Positions 54,801 to 62,731 of a stretch of 64,000 nt of DNA are shown piece after piece. Location: positions 1,798,001 to 1,862,000 of the forward strand of contig NZ_CP120653.1 of the NCBI RefSeq assembly GCF_030545015.1, in the 5' to 3' direction. The translations under genes and the position numbers were made by a program. The notes under the pieces were generated by a model. The model made no database searches. It was not told the origin of the DNA and was given only the letters and a program-made list of their open reading frames with translations. Every line of letters starts with the position of its first letter. The first letter of the stretch is position 1. This DNA is from Myroides sp. JBRI-B21084 (GTDB lineage Bacteria > Bacteroidota > Bacteroidia > Flavobacteriales > Flavobacteriaceae).

Positions 54801-55298
54801 TTTTAACAACCACCATACCGTTTCCATGTATTTTGGTTTGTAGGTTATGTACGGATCGTTCATATCAACCCAATACCCCATTTTTTCGGTAAGATCGTTC
54901 CATAAATCGGTATAGCGCATTACGGTGCGTTTACAAGCCTCGTTATACTCTTCAACCGATATTTTTGTACCAATATCTTCTTTGGTAATTCCTAATTCTT
55001 TTTCGGTTCCTAATTCTACAGGTAAACCGTGGGTATCCCAACCTGCTTTACGTTTTACTTGAAAGCCTTTTTGGGTTTTGTATCTACAAAAAATATCTTT
55101 AATAGCACGAGCCATCACGTGGTGAATACCTGGTTTTCCGTTAGCTGAAGGTGGCCCTTCAAAAAACACAAACGGTTGGTTGCCTTCGCGTGAAGTTACC
55201 GATTTTTCAAAGATAGATTGCTCTTTCCAATACTGTAACATTTCACTTGCTACGGTTGGTAAATTTAATCCTTTATATTCTGTGAATTTGGTGCTCAT
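51897..55298 (-). CDS. ileS: Isoleucyl-tRNA synthetase
   Basis: 1133 residues from the ATG at 55298 (MSTKFTEYKGLNLP); a TTG at 55349 in frame would add 17 residues. Class I motifs: HIGH equivalent in SANGKPGIHHVMARAIKD near residue 55, KMSKR in KNGQKMSKRLGN near 685, and the CP1 editing domain with TWTTPWTLPSNTAL. The long form (about 1130) and GIHHV variant point to the eukaryote-like IleRS type, which in other bacteria gives mupirocin tolerance; whether it does here is inference. Confidence 0.97.
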   Translation of the reverse strand: MSTKFTEYKGLNLPTVASEMLQYWKEQSIFEKSVTSREGNQPFVFFEGPPSANGKPGIHHVMARAIKDIFCRYKTQKGFQVKRKAGWDTHGLPVELGTEKELGITKEDIGTKISVEEYNEACKRTVMRYTDLWNDLTEKMGYWVDMNDPYITYKPKYMETVWWLLKQIYDKNLLYKGYTIQPYSPKAGTGLSSHEVNQPGSYRDVTDTTIVAQFKTIENSLPEFLKGFGQIDIMAWTTTPWTLPSNTALTVGPKIDYVLVKTFNQYTNQPINVILGKPLVAKQFAGKYFAVETEDALEDYTENDKKIPYFIVKEFKGADLVGIRYEQLLPYTLPYQNPENAFRVIAGDFVTTEDGTGIVHTAPTFGADDAKVAKEATPEVPPMLVLDDAGNPVPLVDLQGRFVSQMGDMAGKYVKNEYYNDGEAPEKSVDVEIAIRLKEENKAFKVEKYVHSYPHCWRTDKPILYYPLDSWFIKVTDVKDKMFDLNEEINWKPKATGEGRFGNWLKNANDWNLSRSRYWGIPLPIWRTEDKSEEIIIGSVEELVAQVEKAMEAGLQTLNPFNGFVVGDMSEENYNKIDLHKNVVDNITLVSSTGKPMKRETDLIDVWFDSGAMPYAQWHYPFENKAYIDNHESFPADFIAEGVDQTRGWFYTLHAIGTLVFGEKAYKNVVSNGLVLDKNGQKMSKRLGNAVDPFETLEEHGPDATRWYMISNANPWDNLKFDLEGITEVRRKFFGTLYNTYSFFALYANIDGFTYSEDEVALENRPEIDRWILSELNSLIKTVDEAYADYEPTKAARAISDFVQENLSNWYVRLCRRRFWKGEYAQDKIAAYQTLYTCLITVAKLSAPIAPFFMDKLYKDLTQATTKETFESVHLADFPTYNESVVNKSLESKMEKAQTVSSLVLSLRKKEMIKVRQPLQKVMIPVLDENQKAEIEAVADLIMAEVNVKEVELLSDASGILVKQIKPNFKALGPRFGKEMGNVAKAIQNFTQEQISEIDKNNEISLEISGNSVKLTNDDVEISSQDIEGWLVANANGITVALDITITEELRKEGIARELVNRIQNIRKDSGFEVTDKVTIKMLPNQVIQQAVEANLDYIKAETLTETLVFTDDLINGTEIEFDNVITKISVSK

Positions 55299-55377
55299 GG
55301 TACTGTTTTTAAATTCAATGTGCGAATTTAATGATTTTAGGTTAAACAATGTATTTTTTTAATTTCTAAACAAATAA

Positions 55378-55406
55378 AAAAGCAATCTTGTAAAAAAGAC
55401 TGCTTT
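55378..55406 (-). terminator. Possible terminator of the cytochrome gene
   Basis: AAAGCA-AT-CTT and AAG-AC-TGCTTT arms with one mismatched step, in the gap between the cytochrome and ileS. Confidence 0.5.
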
Positions 55407-55455
55407 AATGTTATATTGTACAAAGGCACTTAAAGAAGCCTTACATTGAAAATTT

Positions 55456-55878
55456 TTACTTTTTTTTGTTTTTTCTACCGTTCATAAATGCTTTGGTATC
55501 GCTCATTGGTTTGGTTGATCCGCGGTGACAAGTTGCACATTCTACAGCGTTTTTATAGTTTTTACCAATTGGCGCAAATTCTTTAGCGTTTAGCTCGTTG
55601 GTAAAATGGATCATATGACGCGCAATTTCTTTTTGCATAATGCTATCTGATGCTTTATCTTTTATATGGCAATAACTACATTTAACGCCTAAAGCTTTAT
55701 TGTAGCCTTCCATTAACCCCATTAAACTATCTTTTGAAATATTTTTGGGTAAAACTTTTAAGTTTTTAAAATGATTATCTTGATTGTTTAAATAGGTTGT
55801 TCTTGAATGATTGTTGAACGACATAAGCACTAAACCTATCAACAAAAAACTACTTAGGTAAATTAAATTTTTTTTCAT
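55456..55878 (-). CDS. Di-heme c-type cytochrome
   Basis: 140 residues: signal anchor (LIYLSSFLLIGLVLMSF) and two haem motifs, CSYCH near residue 72 and CATCH near 118, so two covalent haems. The stretch GLMEGYNKALGVKCSYCH is like the photosynthetic-reaction-centre cytochrome c subunit domain found widely in non-phototrophic Bacteroidota. Periplasmic electron carrier; partner unknown. Monocistronic, with the L,D-transpeptidase gene 42 bp upstream. Confidence 0.9.
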   Translation of the reverse strand: MKKNLIYLSSFLLIGLVLMSFNNHSRTTYLNNQDNHFKNLKVLPKNISKDSLMGLMEGYNKALGVKCSYCHIKDKASDSIMQKEIARHMIHFTNELNAKEFAPIGKNYKNAVECATCHRGSTKPMSDTKAFMNGRKNKKK

Positions 55879-55920
55879 AATTACGATGAATTTTAACGAA
55901 AGTTACAATTTTTTTTAAAA

Positions 55921-56982
55921 CTACTTTACTGTATCCTTCACAATTTTTAAACTATCTTCCTTCGTTTTATTTGTAGGTTTTGTTTTATTGTACTCTTCGC
56001 GAATGGTTTGTTGTTTGTAAATTTCGGTTAAATGCGGTTCAACAAGTTCCTCTAAATCGTTTTTAGACAAATTAGTAATAGAAGGATTTACAACTAGCTG
56101 ATGCCAAATACCTTTGCTACCAAAATTATAATCGCCATAAACAATTACAGGTGTACCTTTTACTTTAACTGCTTTTTTATCTTCAGTAATCACCCATTGA
56201 TCGGCCCAATTATACAACCATTGCGCATCGGCATCTAATAAACGTAAACATGAATGCGATGCGGGGTAACCAGGTAAAGCGTACTGATGCCAACCAACAC
56301 CACCTTTATTACTTATATTAAAATTCCAATTTAAAATCCATTCATCATCAACCGTACTGCGTACTTTTCTACCTTTCCAATTGGTAAAGAATAACCCTCG
56401 GGGAGTTTGCGATGCTTTTTTACCCATGTTTGTAGGTCCCCATTTTACTAAATTCCCATTTTCGTAAACTCCATATGCTTGTATTGGGTACGAAAAAATA
56501 ATTATTTTAGGTACATTCATTAAATTATCTAACGTACGTGGAAAAGGCGAATAATCTATAAAAGCCGATTTAAAAGTATTGGGTACAATTAACGTATCGC
56601 GCTTTTTTATGTGATCGGTATCAATACGGTTTAGCGCAGCAATGGTATATTGCTGTTCTTTGGTAAAGGTGTTATAAAACAATTTACGCAACGAATCACT
56701 GTTTTTTATAGGCCAATAACTAAATGCATCGCCTTTAAAAACACTAAATTTTTTTGATTTTTTACTTAATTCTAAAGCAACTTTTTTAGCGACTTCTATT
56801 GAATCGCTTTTTGCTAATTGAATGGAATCGTTCTTTTTAATTTCAACAGAATCAATTACATTTTCTAAATTATGGTCGTAAACCTCTGAGTCGGTATCAC
56901 GTTCCATCTTTTCAATTTCATATTCTTTTTTGCACCTAGAAAAAAACAAGGCAAGCAACAATAAAACAATAATTTTTTTCAT
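55921..56982 (-). CDS. L,D-transpeptidase lipoprotein (YkuD domain)
   Basis: 353 residues: lipoprotein signal (LLALFFSRCKKEYE) then a Lys/Ser/Glu-rich linker, and a YkuD domain near residues 150-300. The catalytic cysteine is in PASHSCLRLLDADAQ, matching S-H-G-C-[VI]-R with serine for glycine; W(G)P and TPRGLFFTNWKGRKV precede it. Makes 3-3 peptidoglycan cross-links or tethers outer-membrane proteins in the periplasm. Divergent from recA. Confidence 0.88.
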   Translation of the reverse strand: MKKIIVLLLLALFFSRCKKEYEIEKMERDTDSEVYDHNLENVIDSVEIKKNDSIQLAKSDSIEVAKKVALELSKKSKKFSVFKGDAFSYWPIKNSDSLRKLFYNTFTKEQQYTIAALNRIDTDHIKKRDTLIVPNTFKSAFIDYSPFPRTLDNLMNVPKIIIFSYPIQAYGVYENGNLVKWGPTNMGKKASQTPRGLFFTNWKGRKVRSTVDDEWILNWNFNISNKGGVGWHQYALPGYPASHSCLRLLDADAQWLYNWADQWVITEDKKAVKVKGTPVIVYGDYNFGSKGIWHQLVVNPSITNLSKNDLEELVEPHLTEIYKQQTIREEYNKTKPTNKTKEDSLKIVKDTVK

Positions 56983-57141
56983 TTCAATTTTTTTTACGAA
57001 AATACTAAAAAAGTATATTTAAAAAAACACCCTTAAATAATTCTAATTAAATAATTTAGCAACAACTATACCGTTCGCATATGTAAGTTAAAATTTGTAT
57101 TATTTTATTTTAAAACGACTTTTTTTGTCGCTAACAAAACA

Positions 57142-57149
57142 TATATTTG
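57142..57149 (+). promoter_or_regulatory. Promoter -7 element of recA
   Basis: TATATTTG matches TAnnTTTG, giving a 5' leader of about 105 nt. The nearest upstream TTTG is only 14 bp away, short of the usual 17-21 bp. No LexA-type box was found. A hairpin AAGGTA-tttt-TACCTT (57228-57243) stands 17 bp before the ATG. Confidence 0.4.
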
Positions 57150-57260
57150 CAACGTTAAAAAGTTAGAAACAACAATAATAAAGCAAGCTATTTAAAAACT
57201 ATTTTTTATAGAATAATTAAATAAAAAAAGGTATTTTTACCTTAGAAAAGACAAAAGATT

Positions 57261-58268
57261 ATGAGTGCAGATAAAGAAGCAAAATTAAAAGCATTACAGC
57301 TTACATTAGATAAATTAGACAAAACCTACGGCAAAGGAACCGTAATGAAATTAGGTGATAGCGCAGTTGAAGAAGTTGAAGCAATATCATCAGGTTCATT
57401 AGGTTTAGATTTAGCTTTAGGGGTTATGGGATACCCACGTGGAAGAATAATAGAAATTTACGGACCTGAATCGTCTGGTAAAACAACCTTAACTTTACAC
57501 GCTATAGCCGAAGCTCAAAAAGCCGGTGGAATTGCCGCTTTTATTGATGCTGAACACGCTTTTGACCGTTTTTATGCAGAGAAATTAGGCGTTGATATTG
57601 ATAATTTAATTATATCGCAACCTGATAATGGAGAGCAAGCTTTAGAAATTGCCGAAAACTTAATACGCTCGGGCGCCATTGATTTAGTAGTAATTGACTC
57701 AGTTGCTGCATTAACACCAAAAAGTGAAATTGAAGGTGAAATGGGCGATTCTAAAATGGGGTTACATGCCCGCTTAATGTCGCAAGCATTGCGTAAGTTA
57801 ACCGCAACCATTTCAAAAACAAACTGTACCGTTTTCTTTATCAACCAATTACGTGAAAAAATTGGAGTAATGTTTGGTAATCCCGAAACTACAACAGGTG
57901 GTAACGCATTGAAATTTTACGCATCGGTTCGTTTAGACATTCGTAAATCAACCCAAATTAAAGACGGCGAACACGTTATGGGTAACCGTACCAAAGTAAA
58001 AATCATTAAAAACAAAGTTGCGCCACCTTTCCGTACTGCCGAGTTTGATATTATGTACGGTGAAGGAATTTCTAAAACGGGCGAAATTTTAGATTTAGCT
58101 GTTGATTTTGAAATTGTAAAAAAATCAGGCTCGTGGTTTAGTTATGGCGATACAAAATTAGGCCAAGGTCGTGATGCTGTTAAAGGTTTAATTAAAGATA
58201 ATCCTGAATTGCAAGAAGAATTAGAAGATCGTATTAAACAACATATTAAAGAGCAACAAAATGCTTAA
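57261..58268 (+). CDS. recA: RecA recombinase
   Basis: 335 residues. Walker [10 protein letters not shown] near residue 67, Walker [11 protein letters not shown], loop L2 and [20 protein letters not shown] with [18 protein letters not shown] are all intact. Forms filaments on single-stranded DNA for strand exchange and repair. It is monocistronic with a hairpin terminator; recO and uvrC of related pathways are also in this window but far apart. Confidence 0.99.
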   Translation: MSADKEAKLKALQLTLDKLDKTYGKGTVMKLGDSAVEEVEAISSGSLGLDLALGVMGYPRGRIIEIYGPESSGKTTLTLHAIAEAQKAGGIAAFIDAEHAFDRFYAEKLGVDIDNLIISQPDNGEQALEIAENLIRSGAIDLVVIDSVAALTPKSEIEGEMGDSKMGLHARLMSQALRKLTATISKTNCTVFFINQLREKIGVMFGNPETTTGGNALKFYASVRLDIRKSTQIKDGEHVMGNRTKVKIIKNKVAPPFRTAEFDIMYGEGISKTGEILDLAVDFEIVKKSGSWFSYGDTKLGQGRDAVKGLIKDNPELQEELEDRIKQHIKEQQNA

Positions 58269-58271
58269 CAC

Positions 58272-58303
58272 AAAATCCCTTTCTTATTGCCGAAAGGGAT
58301 TTT
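58272..58303 (+). terminator. Terminator of recA
   Basis: Arms aaaatccctttc (58272-58283) and gaaagggatttt (58292-58303), 12 bp perfect with an 8-nt loop and a run of eight T to 58307. Confidence 0.9.
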
Positions 58304-58350
58304 TTTTACGGAAAACTTTCCTAATCCAAAAAAAAGCATCAATTTTGAAA

Positions 58351-58440
58351 ACGCAATGGGGTGCCGCTTTTGGCTGAGATGATACCCATGAACTTTGTTC
58401 TGCACCTGATCCGGATAATGCCGGCGTAGGGATTGTAACT
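58351..58440 (+). ncRNA. TPP riboswitch (THI element)
   Basis: The conserved core is present in order: ggggtgcc (58358-58365), ggctgagatgatacccatgaac (58372-58393), cctgatccggataatgccgg (58405-58424) and cgtaggga (58425-58432). P1 is likely formed by caat and attg flanking the core. It lies 29 nt before the pnuT start codons. Thiamine diphosphate binding normally represses expression; here the likely platform is translational (see findings). Confidence 0.97.
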
Positions 58441-58468
58441 TTATCATCTCATCATTTAATTTATTTAT

Positions 58469-59059
58469 ATGATGCAGGAAATTTTAAGTAAAACCACTTG
58501 GATTGAATGGCTAGGTGTGTTTTTTGCAATGGTGCAAGTTTTATTGGCACAAAAAAACAATATTCACAATTATCTTTTTGGTATTGCTGGTATTTTACTA
58601 GCTATGTATGTTAAATTTCATGCCAAGTTGTATGCAGAATTTACGTTAGATTTTTACTACTTAATAATGAGTATTTATGGTTGGCTGTTTTGGAAATTTG
58701 GCAAACAACAAACCGAAACTCCAATTTCATTCACAACAAAAGCAGAAAAATACAAAGCAGCTGCAATTGTGGTTATAGCATTTGGTATTTTTTATGTTTT
58801 TTTAACCAATTATACCGATAGCGATGTTCCCTTGTTAGATTCGGCAGTAACCGCATTTGCTTGGGCAGGTATGTGGCTAATGGCAAAACGCAAAATAGAG
58901 AATTGGGTGTTGCTAAACATAAGTAATTTTATTGCTGTACCGCTTTTAATACATAAAGAACTTTACTTATACGCAGCTTTAACCGCCTTTTTATTTATTG
59001 TTGCCATATTTGGATACTTAAACTGGCATAAAATTTTAAAGCAGCAAAAAAATGCATAA
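58469..59059 (+). CDS. pnuT: PnuT: thiamine transporter of the PnuC family, TPP-regulated
   Basis: 196 residues with about seven hydrophobic helices (EWLGVFFAMVQVLLAQKNN; LFGIAGILLAMYVKF; TLDFYYLIMSIYGWLFWKFG; YKAAAIVVIAFGIFYVFLTN; and more). The WLFWKFGK and QKNNIHNYLFG features are PnuC-like. Family members take up nicotinamide riboside, but those behind TPP riboswitches in Bacteroidota are thiamine transporters (PnuT). Start ATG at 58469 or 58472 (ATGATG). Overlaps the next gene by 8 bp. Confidence 0.9.
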   Translation: MMQEILSKTTWIEWLGVFFAMVQVLLAQKNNIHNYLFGIAGILLAMYVKFHAKLYAEFTLDFYYLIMSIYGWLFWKFGKQQTETPISFTTKAEKYKAAAIVVIAFGIFYVFLTNYTDSDVPLLDSAVTAFAWAGMWLMAKRKIENWVLLNISNFIAVPLLIHKELYLYAALTAFLFIVAIFGYLNWHKILKQQKNA

Positions 59060-60059
59060 ATCCGAAATTCAAGAAAAGCTATTAGGATCGAAACAAATTC
59101 CTACCAATGTTATTGAACATATTTATAACGAACGATGGCTGCAAATATGGGTTCCTAAAATATATGGCGGTTTGGGATTAAATTTCACAAACGGATTACA
59201 ACTTTTAAAACAATTGGCTTTTATAGATGGCAGCTTGGGTTGGATGGTAACCTTATGTGCCGGTGCCAATTATTTTTCGCGGAATTTAAAACCACAAATT
59301 GCACACGAACTTTTTAAAGACAACTTTACGTGTTTTGGTGGAAGCGGTGCTATTGGTGGAACTGCCGAAATAAAAAACAACGCCTTTTTAATAAATGGCC
59401 GTTGGGTTTACGCTACAGGCGCGCCCTATTTGAGTCATTTTACATTAAATGCGGTTATAACAAAGAACAATAAACCCGTTTTAGATGCAAAGGGCAACGA
59501 AATGATACGATCGTTTATTATTCCGAAAGATAAGGTAACCATTATTGAAGATTGGAAAGCAATGGGAATGCAGGCTACCGGAACCTTTTCGTTTAATGTA
59601 AACAATGTATTAGTTGATGCAGATTACAGCTTTATTTACAACGAATTTTATACCGATGCTGCTTTAGATAAAATTCCTTTTCGCATTTTTGCCGATTTAA
59701 CCTTGTTGGTAAATTATATTGGAATGGCCGCACATTTTTTAGATGAAGCCGAAAAAATAAGACCACAACTAGATTTATCAACATTTAGAAACAAACTTAC
59801 AACAAACGAAAAGCAAACCTATTTTTATGCCGATAAAATTGAAATGCTTTTAGAACACAATAAAGATATTTCAGTTGAAGTTCAAACCGAAATTCATCAG
59901 TTTGGCGAAACCTTGGTTGCAAATTTATCGCACCAAATTTTAGATCTTTATTTTCAGTTAGGCATTAAAGCATCGCACCCCAGCGAACCTATTCAGCAAA
60001 TATTTCGCGATTATTTTACCGCTACTCAGCATGCAAATTTTAGAAAAGAATATTGTTGA
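59052..60059 (+). CDS. Acyl-CoA-dehydrogenase-like flavoprotein under the TPP riboswitch
   Basis: 335 residues, shorter than usual acyl-CoA dehydrogenases (about 380). The N-terminal helical domain (YGGLGLNFTNGLQLLKQLAFI, split by position), the middle beta domain (FTCFGGSGAIGGTAEIKNNAF, then MGMQATGTFSFNVNNVLVDA) and a shortened C-terminal helical domain resemble flavin-dependent monooxygenases of the HsaA/DszC type. The usual catalytic glutamate region is not obvious. It starts within the pnuT reading frame (8-bp overlap), so thiamine controls it too. Substrate unknown. Confidence 0.78.
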   Translation: MHKSEIQEKLLGSKQIPTNVIEHIYNERWLQIWVPKIYGGLGLNFTNGLQLLKQLAFIDGSLGWMVTLCAGANYFSRNLKPQIAHELFKDNFTCFGGSGAIGGTAEIKNNAFLINGRWVYATGAPYLSHFTLNAVITKNNKPVLDAKGNEMIRSFIIPKDKVTIIEDWKAMGMQATGTFSFNVNNVLVDADYSFIYNEFYTDAALDKIPFRIFADLTLLVNYIGMAAHFLDEAEKIRPQLDLSTFRNKLTTNEKQTYFYADKIEMLLEHNKDISVEVQTEIHQFGETLVANLSHQILDLYFQLGIKASHPSEPIQQIFRDYFTATQHANFRKEYC

Positions 60060-60188
60060 TTGTAATACTTTTAACTGAATTTGTGTTTTTAGCAAATAAT
60101 TTTTGAACATTGGTGCAACCTTTTTGCTTTTGTTAAATCATCCTATAAATTTATGTGATTTGAAAGCAATATAAGTACACTCGAACAC

Positions 60189-60219
60189 TTTGTTTAAATA
60201 AGTTATTTGTTTATATTTG
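60189..60219 (+). promoter_or_regulatory. Strong Bacteroidota promoter ahead of the two-gene cassette
   Basis: TTTG (60189-60192), exactly 19 bp, then TATATTTG (60212-60219), a complete TTTG-N19-TAnnTTTG promoter, the best match in the window. The start of transcription would fall near 60226, about 22 nt before the ATG at 60249. Confidence 0.7.
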
Positions 60220-60248
60220 GTTGTAGTGCACAATATTAATCGAACTTT

Positions 60249-61172
60249 ATGGAAAAATACATATTTTCAACATATTTAGTAAAAGTAACTAAAAATAAAA
60301 ATGATTTAATATTAAGCCTATTTAATGGTCAAGATGATTTTTTAGATTTTAGTAAAAAATTTTTTGATGAAATATTGAAAAATATTCATAAAGACACTGA
60401 TTCTAAAGATCTATCGAATTTACATTTAACATTAGATGTTCCACCGGTAATTGATTTCGAAAAAAGATGTATTTATGGCTTTCTTTCTTCAGGCGTAAGT
60501 GGAGAAGATTACAAAATAAAAGACATTGAGACAAATGAGGAAATGTTTAAGGTTGGTAAAAATCATGCTGCATTTAGAGACGTATTCTTTTATTTACAAA
60601 TACCAAAAAATAAAGATTATGGTGCATTAATACTTCAAAGGAAATCTAAGTTTGGCATCAAAACTATATTTACGAAAAGTATAAATCAATTTGCAAAAAA
60701 TATTGGATTTGTGGGATATTATATTCAAATAAACAATATAATTCATGGTAAGGTTTATAATAGAATGATAAGGGAAGGTAATTTAAAAAGAATAGAGTTT
60801 ATAAAAAGAAAAATACCAAATGACATTGCTGCGTTCTATCAAAATGGAGGAAATGTGGATTTAATACCTGGTACTTTAAAAACGAGTATGTCAGCATCTA
60901 AACTTCCTGAAAATTTTAAAAGTTTTGTAGATAAATTATTTAATAATTCTAACAGAGAAAGAATCGAAATTAAGGATATCGATGATTTTGAAGAAGTTGA
61001 ATTTGAATTAGAACTAAATGGTAAAAGAAAAACGTTTTATGTAGTACATCGAAATAGAATACAACCAGATATTGATGTTACTAATGATTTGCAATATTTT
61101 AATAACGAAATAACTATAGAATCTTTAGTAAAACAGGCTGAAACGTTAATTGAAGAAGTAATCTATATATAA
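60249..61172 (+). CDS. Unrecognised soluble protein, first gene of the cassette
   Basis: 307 residues with no signal peptide or membrane helix. It begins MEKYIFSTYLVKVTKNKNDL and contains GALILQRKSKFGIKTIFTKS, LKRIEFIKRKIPNDIAAFY, and a late EVEFELELNGKRKTFYVVHR. It is mixed alpha/beta and resembles uncharacterised proteins I have seen near defence loci, but I cannot name a family. Eleven of twelve arginines are AGA or AGG and one CGA, with no CGT/CGC, unlike the genes on both sides. It has its own promoter and overlaps the next gene by one base (TAATG). Confidence 0.85.
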   Translation: MEKYIFSTYLVKVTKNKNDLILSLFNGQDDFLDFSKKFFDEILKNIHKDTDSKDLSNLHLTLDVPPVIDFEKRCIYGFLSSGVSGEDYKIKDIETNEEMFKVGKNHAAFRDVFFYLQIPKNKDYGALILQRKSKFGIKTIFTKSINQFAKNIGFVGYYIQINNIIHGKVYNRMIREGNLKRIEFIKRKIPNDIAAFYQNGGNVDLIPGTLKTSMSASKLPENFKSFVDKLFNNSNRERIEIKDIDDFEEVEFELELNGKRKTFYVVHRNRIQPDIDVTNDLQYFNNEITIESLVKQAETLIEEVIYI

Positions 61173-61702
61173 TGCTTAGTAGAATAAATATATTTAAAAT
61201 AATAGTAGACCATTTTAATACTCTAAAAGTCTATAAAAGTGAGTCTAAATATATTTCCTTTAGAGATTTTCTTCTATTCATTGGATTTCCTGCATTATTT
61301 GCATCTTTTTTATCTATTAAAAATTATACTTTTGAAAGTCAATTATCAAACTTAATTGCAGGTATTTCGATATTCGGTGGTTTTCTTTTCAATTTACTTG
61401 CAATAATTTATAGTCAATTAGAAAATATTGAAAACAACAACAATAATATTGAAGATAAAGCTCTTTTAGAACTTAAAAAGCAATTTGTAGACGAAATTCA
61501 TATTAATATTTCTTTTTGTATTGTTTTATCAATAATCATTGTGCTAACACTACTAATGACAACAATTGATTTCTCATGCTTTTTATACAGCACTGTGATA
61601 ACTAAAATTATTGTAGGACTTAATTATTATTTATTACTACTTTTTCTTTTTAGCTTGTTAATGGTAATAAATAGAGTTTATATTTTACTCAAAAGAAAGT
61701 AA
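61172..61702 (+). CDS. Unrecognised four-helix membrane protein, second gene of the cassette
   Basis: 176 residues with four membrane helices near residues 30-46, 57-80, 111-133 and 143-172, and an acidic Asn-rich cytoplasmic loop between helices 2 and 3 (QLENIENNNNNIEDKALLEL). The N-terminal ~28 residues are cytoplasmic. Starts in the stop codon of the preceding gene, so the two are made together. Such small membrane partners occur in two-gene phage-defence systems that put the cell membrane in play; here this is an analogy only, as no family is recognised. Confidence 0.82.
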   Translation: MLSRINIFKIIVDHFNTLKVYKSESKYISFRDFLLFIGFPALFASFLSIKNYTFESQLSNLIAGISIFGGFLFNLLAIIYSQLENIENNNNNIEDKALLELKKQFVDEIHINISFCIVLSIIIVLTLLMTTIDFSCFLYSTVITKIIVGLNYYLLLLFLFSLLMVINRVYILLKRK

Positions 61703-61898
61703 ATACTGTTGCTCAAAATTGCTTTTTCTAAATTTGTGCTTTAAGGCAAAATTTAATGTTGATTTTGTATTAGTAAGCTATTTTTCTTATACTGTACTTT
61801 TTTTAGAGGAGCTTACACCCCATTAATATCAATAACTAATAAAAAAACATCAAAAATAAAAAATTTCAAAACCCTACCTCACAACTCATTAACAAACT

Positions 61899-62636
61899 CT
61901 AACTATGCTTCAACAACGGTTGTAAAATCAACTCGCGTACTTGGTTTTTTAGGTCGGGTTTATCGCGTTGCGTTAAATTTTGCGTAGCAACAAAAGGGTG
62001 TTGATAAATCAACACATTACCCGGGTGGCCAGCAAAAAACCGAAAGGGAAACATTTTTTTTAGTCCAACAAACGTCATGGGCACCACCGGAATTTCAAAA
62101 TCAATAGCCAAACGAAAAGCACCGTCTTTAAAATCATCTAAAATTATTGATTCTTCGTTAGGCACACCACCTTCAGGAAAAATACAAACACTTAACCCTT
62201 TAGAAAGCCTTTCGGCAGCCGCAACCATAGTTTGTTGTCTGCTTACTGCACTAGATCTATCAACTAAAATACAGGCTTTTTTATAAAAATATCCAAAAAT
62301 GGGTAGTTTAGCCAATTCTTGCTTTCCTACAAAAACAAACGGGTTTTTAACCAAAATAAGCATTAGCATTATATCCATCATCGATGTATGGTTAGCTGTA
62401 AGCATATAACTTCTATCGGGGTTAAAATTTTGTTTTGTTACTATGGTTTTTCTAAAACCGGTACCGTAAAACACTGCATAAGCCCAAATACGAGCCAATT
62501 TAAAAAAGTATCGGTAAAATTTATCACTTGATAATGAAACAATTAAAAAAGGTGACAGCACCAAAATTACCACTAAAATAATAAGGTAAAACCACGTTTT
62601 CCATAAAAACCAAACGGCATTCTTAAAAAGATTCAT
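61899..62636 (-). CDS. plsC: 1-acyl-sn-glycerol-3-phosphate acyltransferase
   Basis: 245 residues from ATG 62636 (MNLFKNAVWFLWKTWFY); an in-frame TTG at 62660 is less likely. Acyltransferase motifs: NHTSMMDIM (HX4D) near residue 70, FVGKQELAKLP, and FPEGGVPN near 145, and VPMTFVGLK. The N-terminus is a membrane anchor. Makes phosphatidic acid from lysophosphatidic acid. Convergent with the unknown cassette; 197 bp separate them, with no clear hairpin. Confidence 0.93.
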   Translation of the reverse strand: MNLFKNAVWFLWKTWFYLIILVVILVLSPFLIVSLSSDKFYRYFFKLARIWAYAVFYGTGFRKTIVTKQNFNPDRSYMLTANHTSMMDIMLMLILVKNPFVFVGKQELAKLPIFGYFYKKACILVDRSSAVSRQQTMVAAAERLSKGLSVCIFPEGGVPNEESIILDDFKDGAFRLAIDFEIPVVPMTFVGLKKMFPFRFFAGHPGNVLIYQHPFVATQNLTQRDKPDLKNQVRELILQPLLKHS

Positions 62637-62702
62637 GTATTTTTTTGTTAGACACTGCAAATTAATAAATAAATAAAATTAACAACTAACGTTATAAACT
62701 TT

Positions 62703-62710
62703 TAAATTTG
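62703..62710 (+). promoter_or_regulatory. Promoter -7 element of trpS
   Basis: TAAATTTG matches TAnnTTTG, 22 bp before the ATG at 62732. No TTTG at the right distance, so partial support. Confidence 0.35.
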
Positions 62711-62731
62711 TAAAAATTTAATTTTTAAAGA

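Noticed and set aside
56983..57260. SOS (LexA) box in front of recA
   Set aside because: No palindrome resembling known LexA sites; many Bacteroidota lack a canonical one.
60249..61702. Assignment of the cassette to the Kiwa defence system (KwaA/KwaB)
   Set aside because: Gene order is reversed (soluble first, membrane second) and I could not see a DUF4868-type sequence in the soluble protein; similarity is only in general layout.
61703..61898. Search for attachment-site repeats or a terminator after the unknown cassette
   Set aside because: Only weak A/T-rich partial dyads seen; no clear direct repeat matching the 60060-60248 side.
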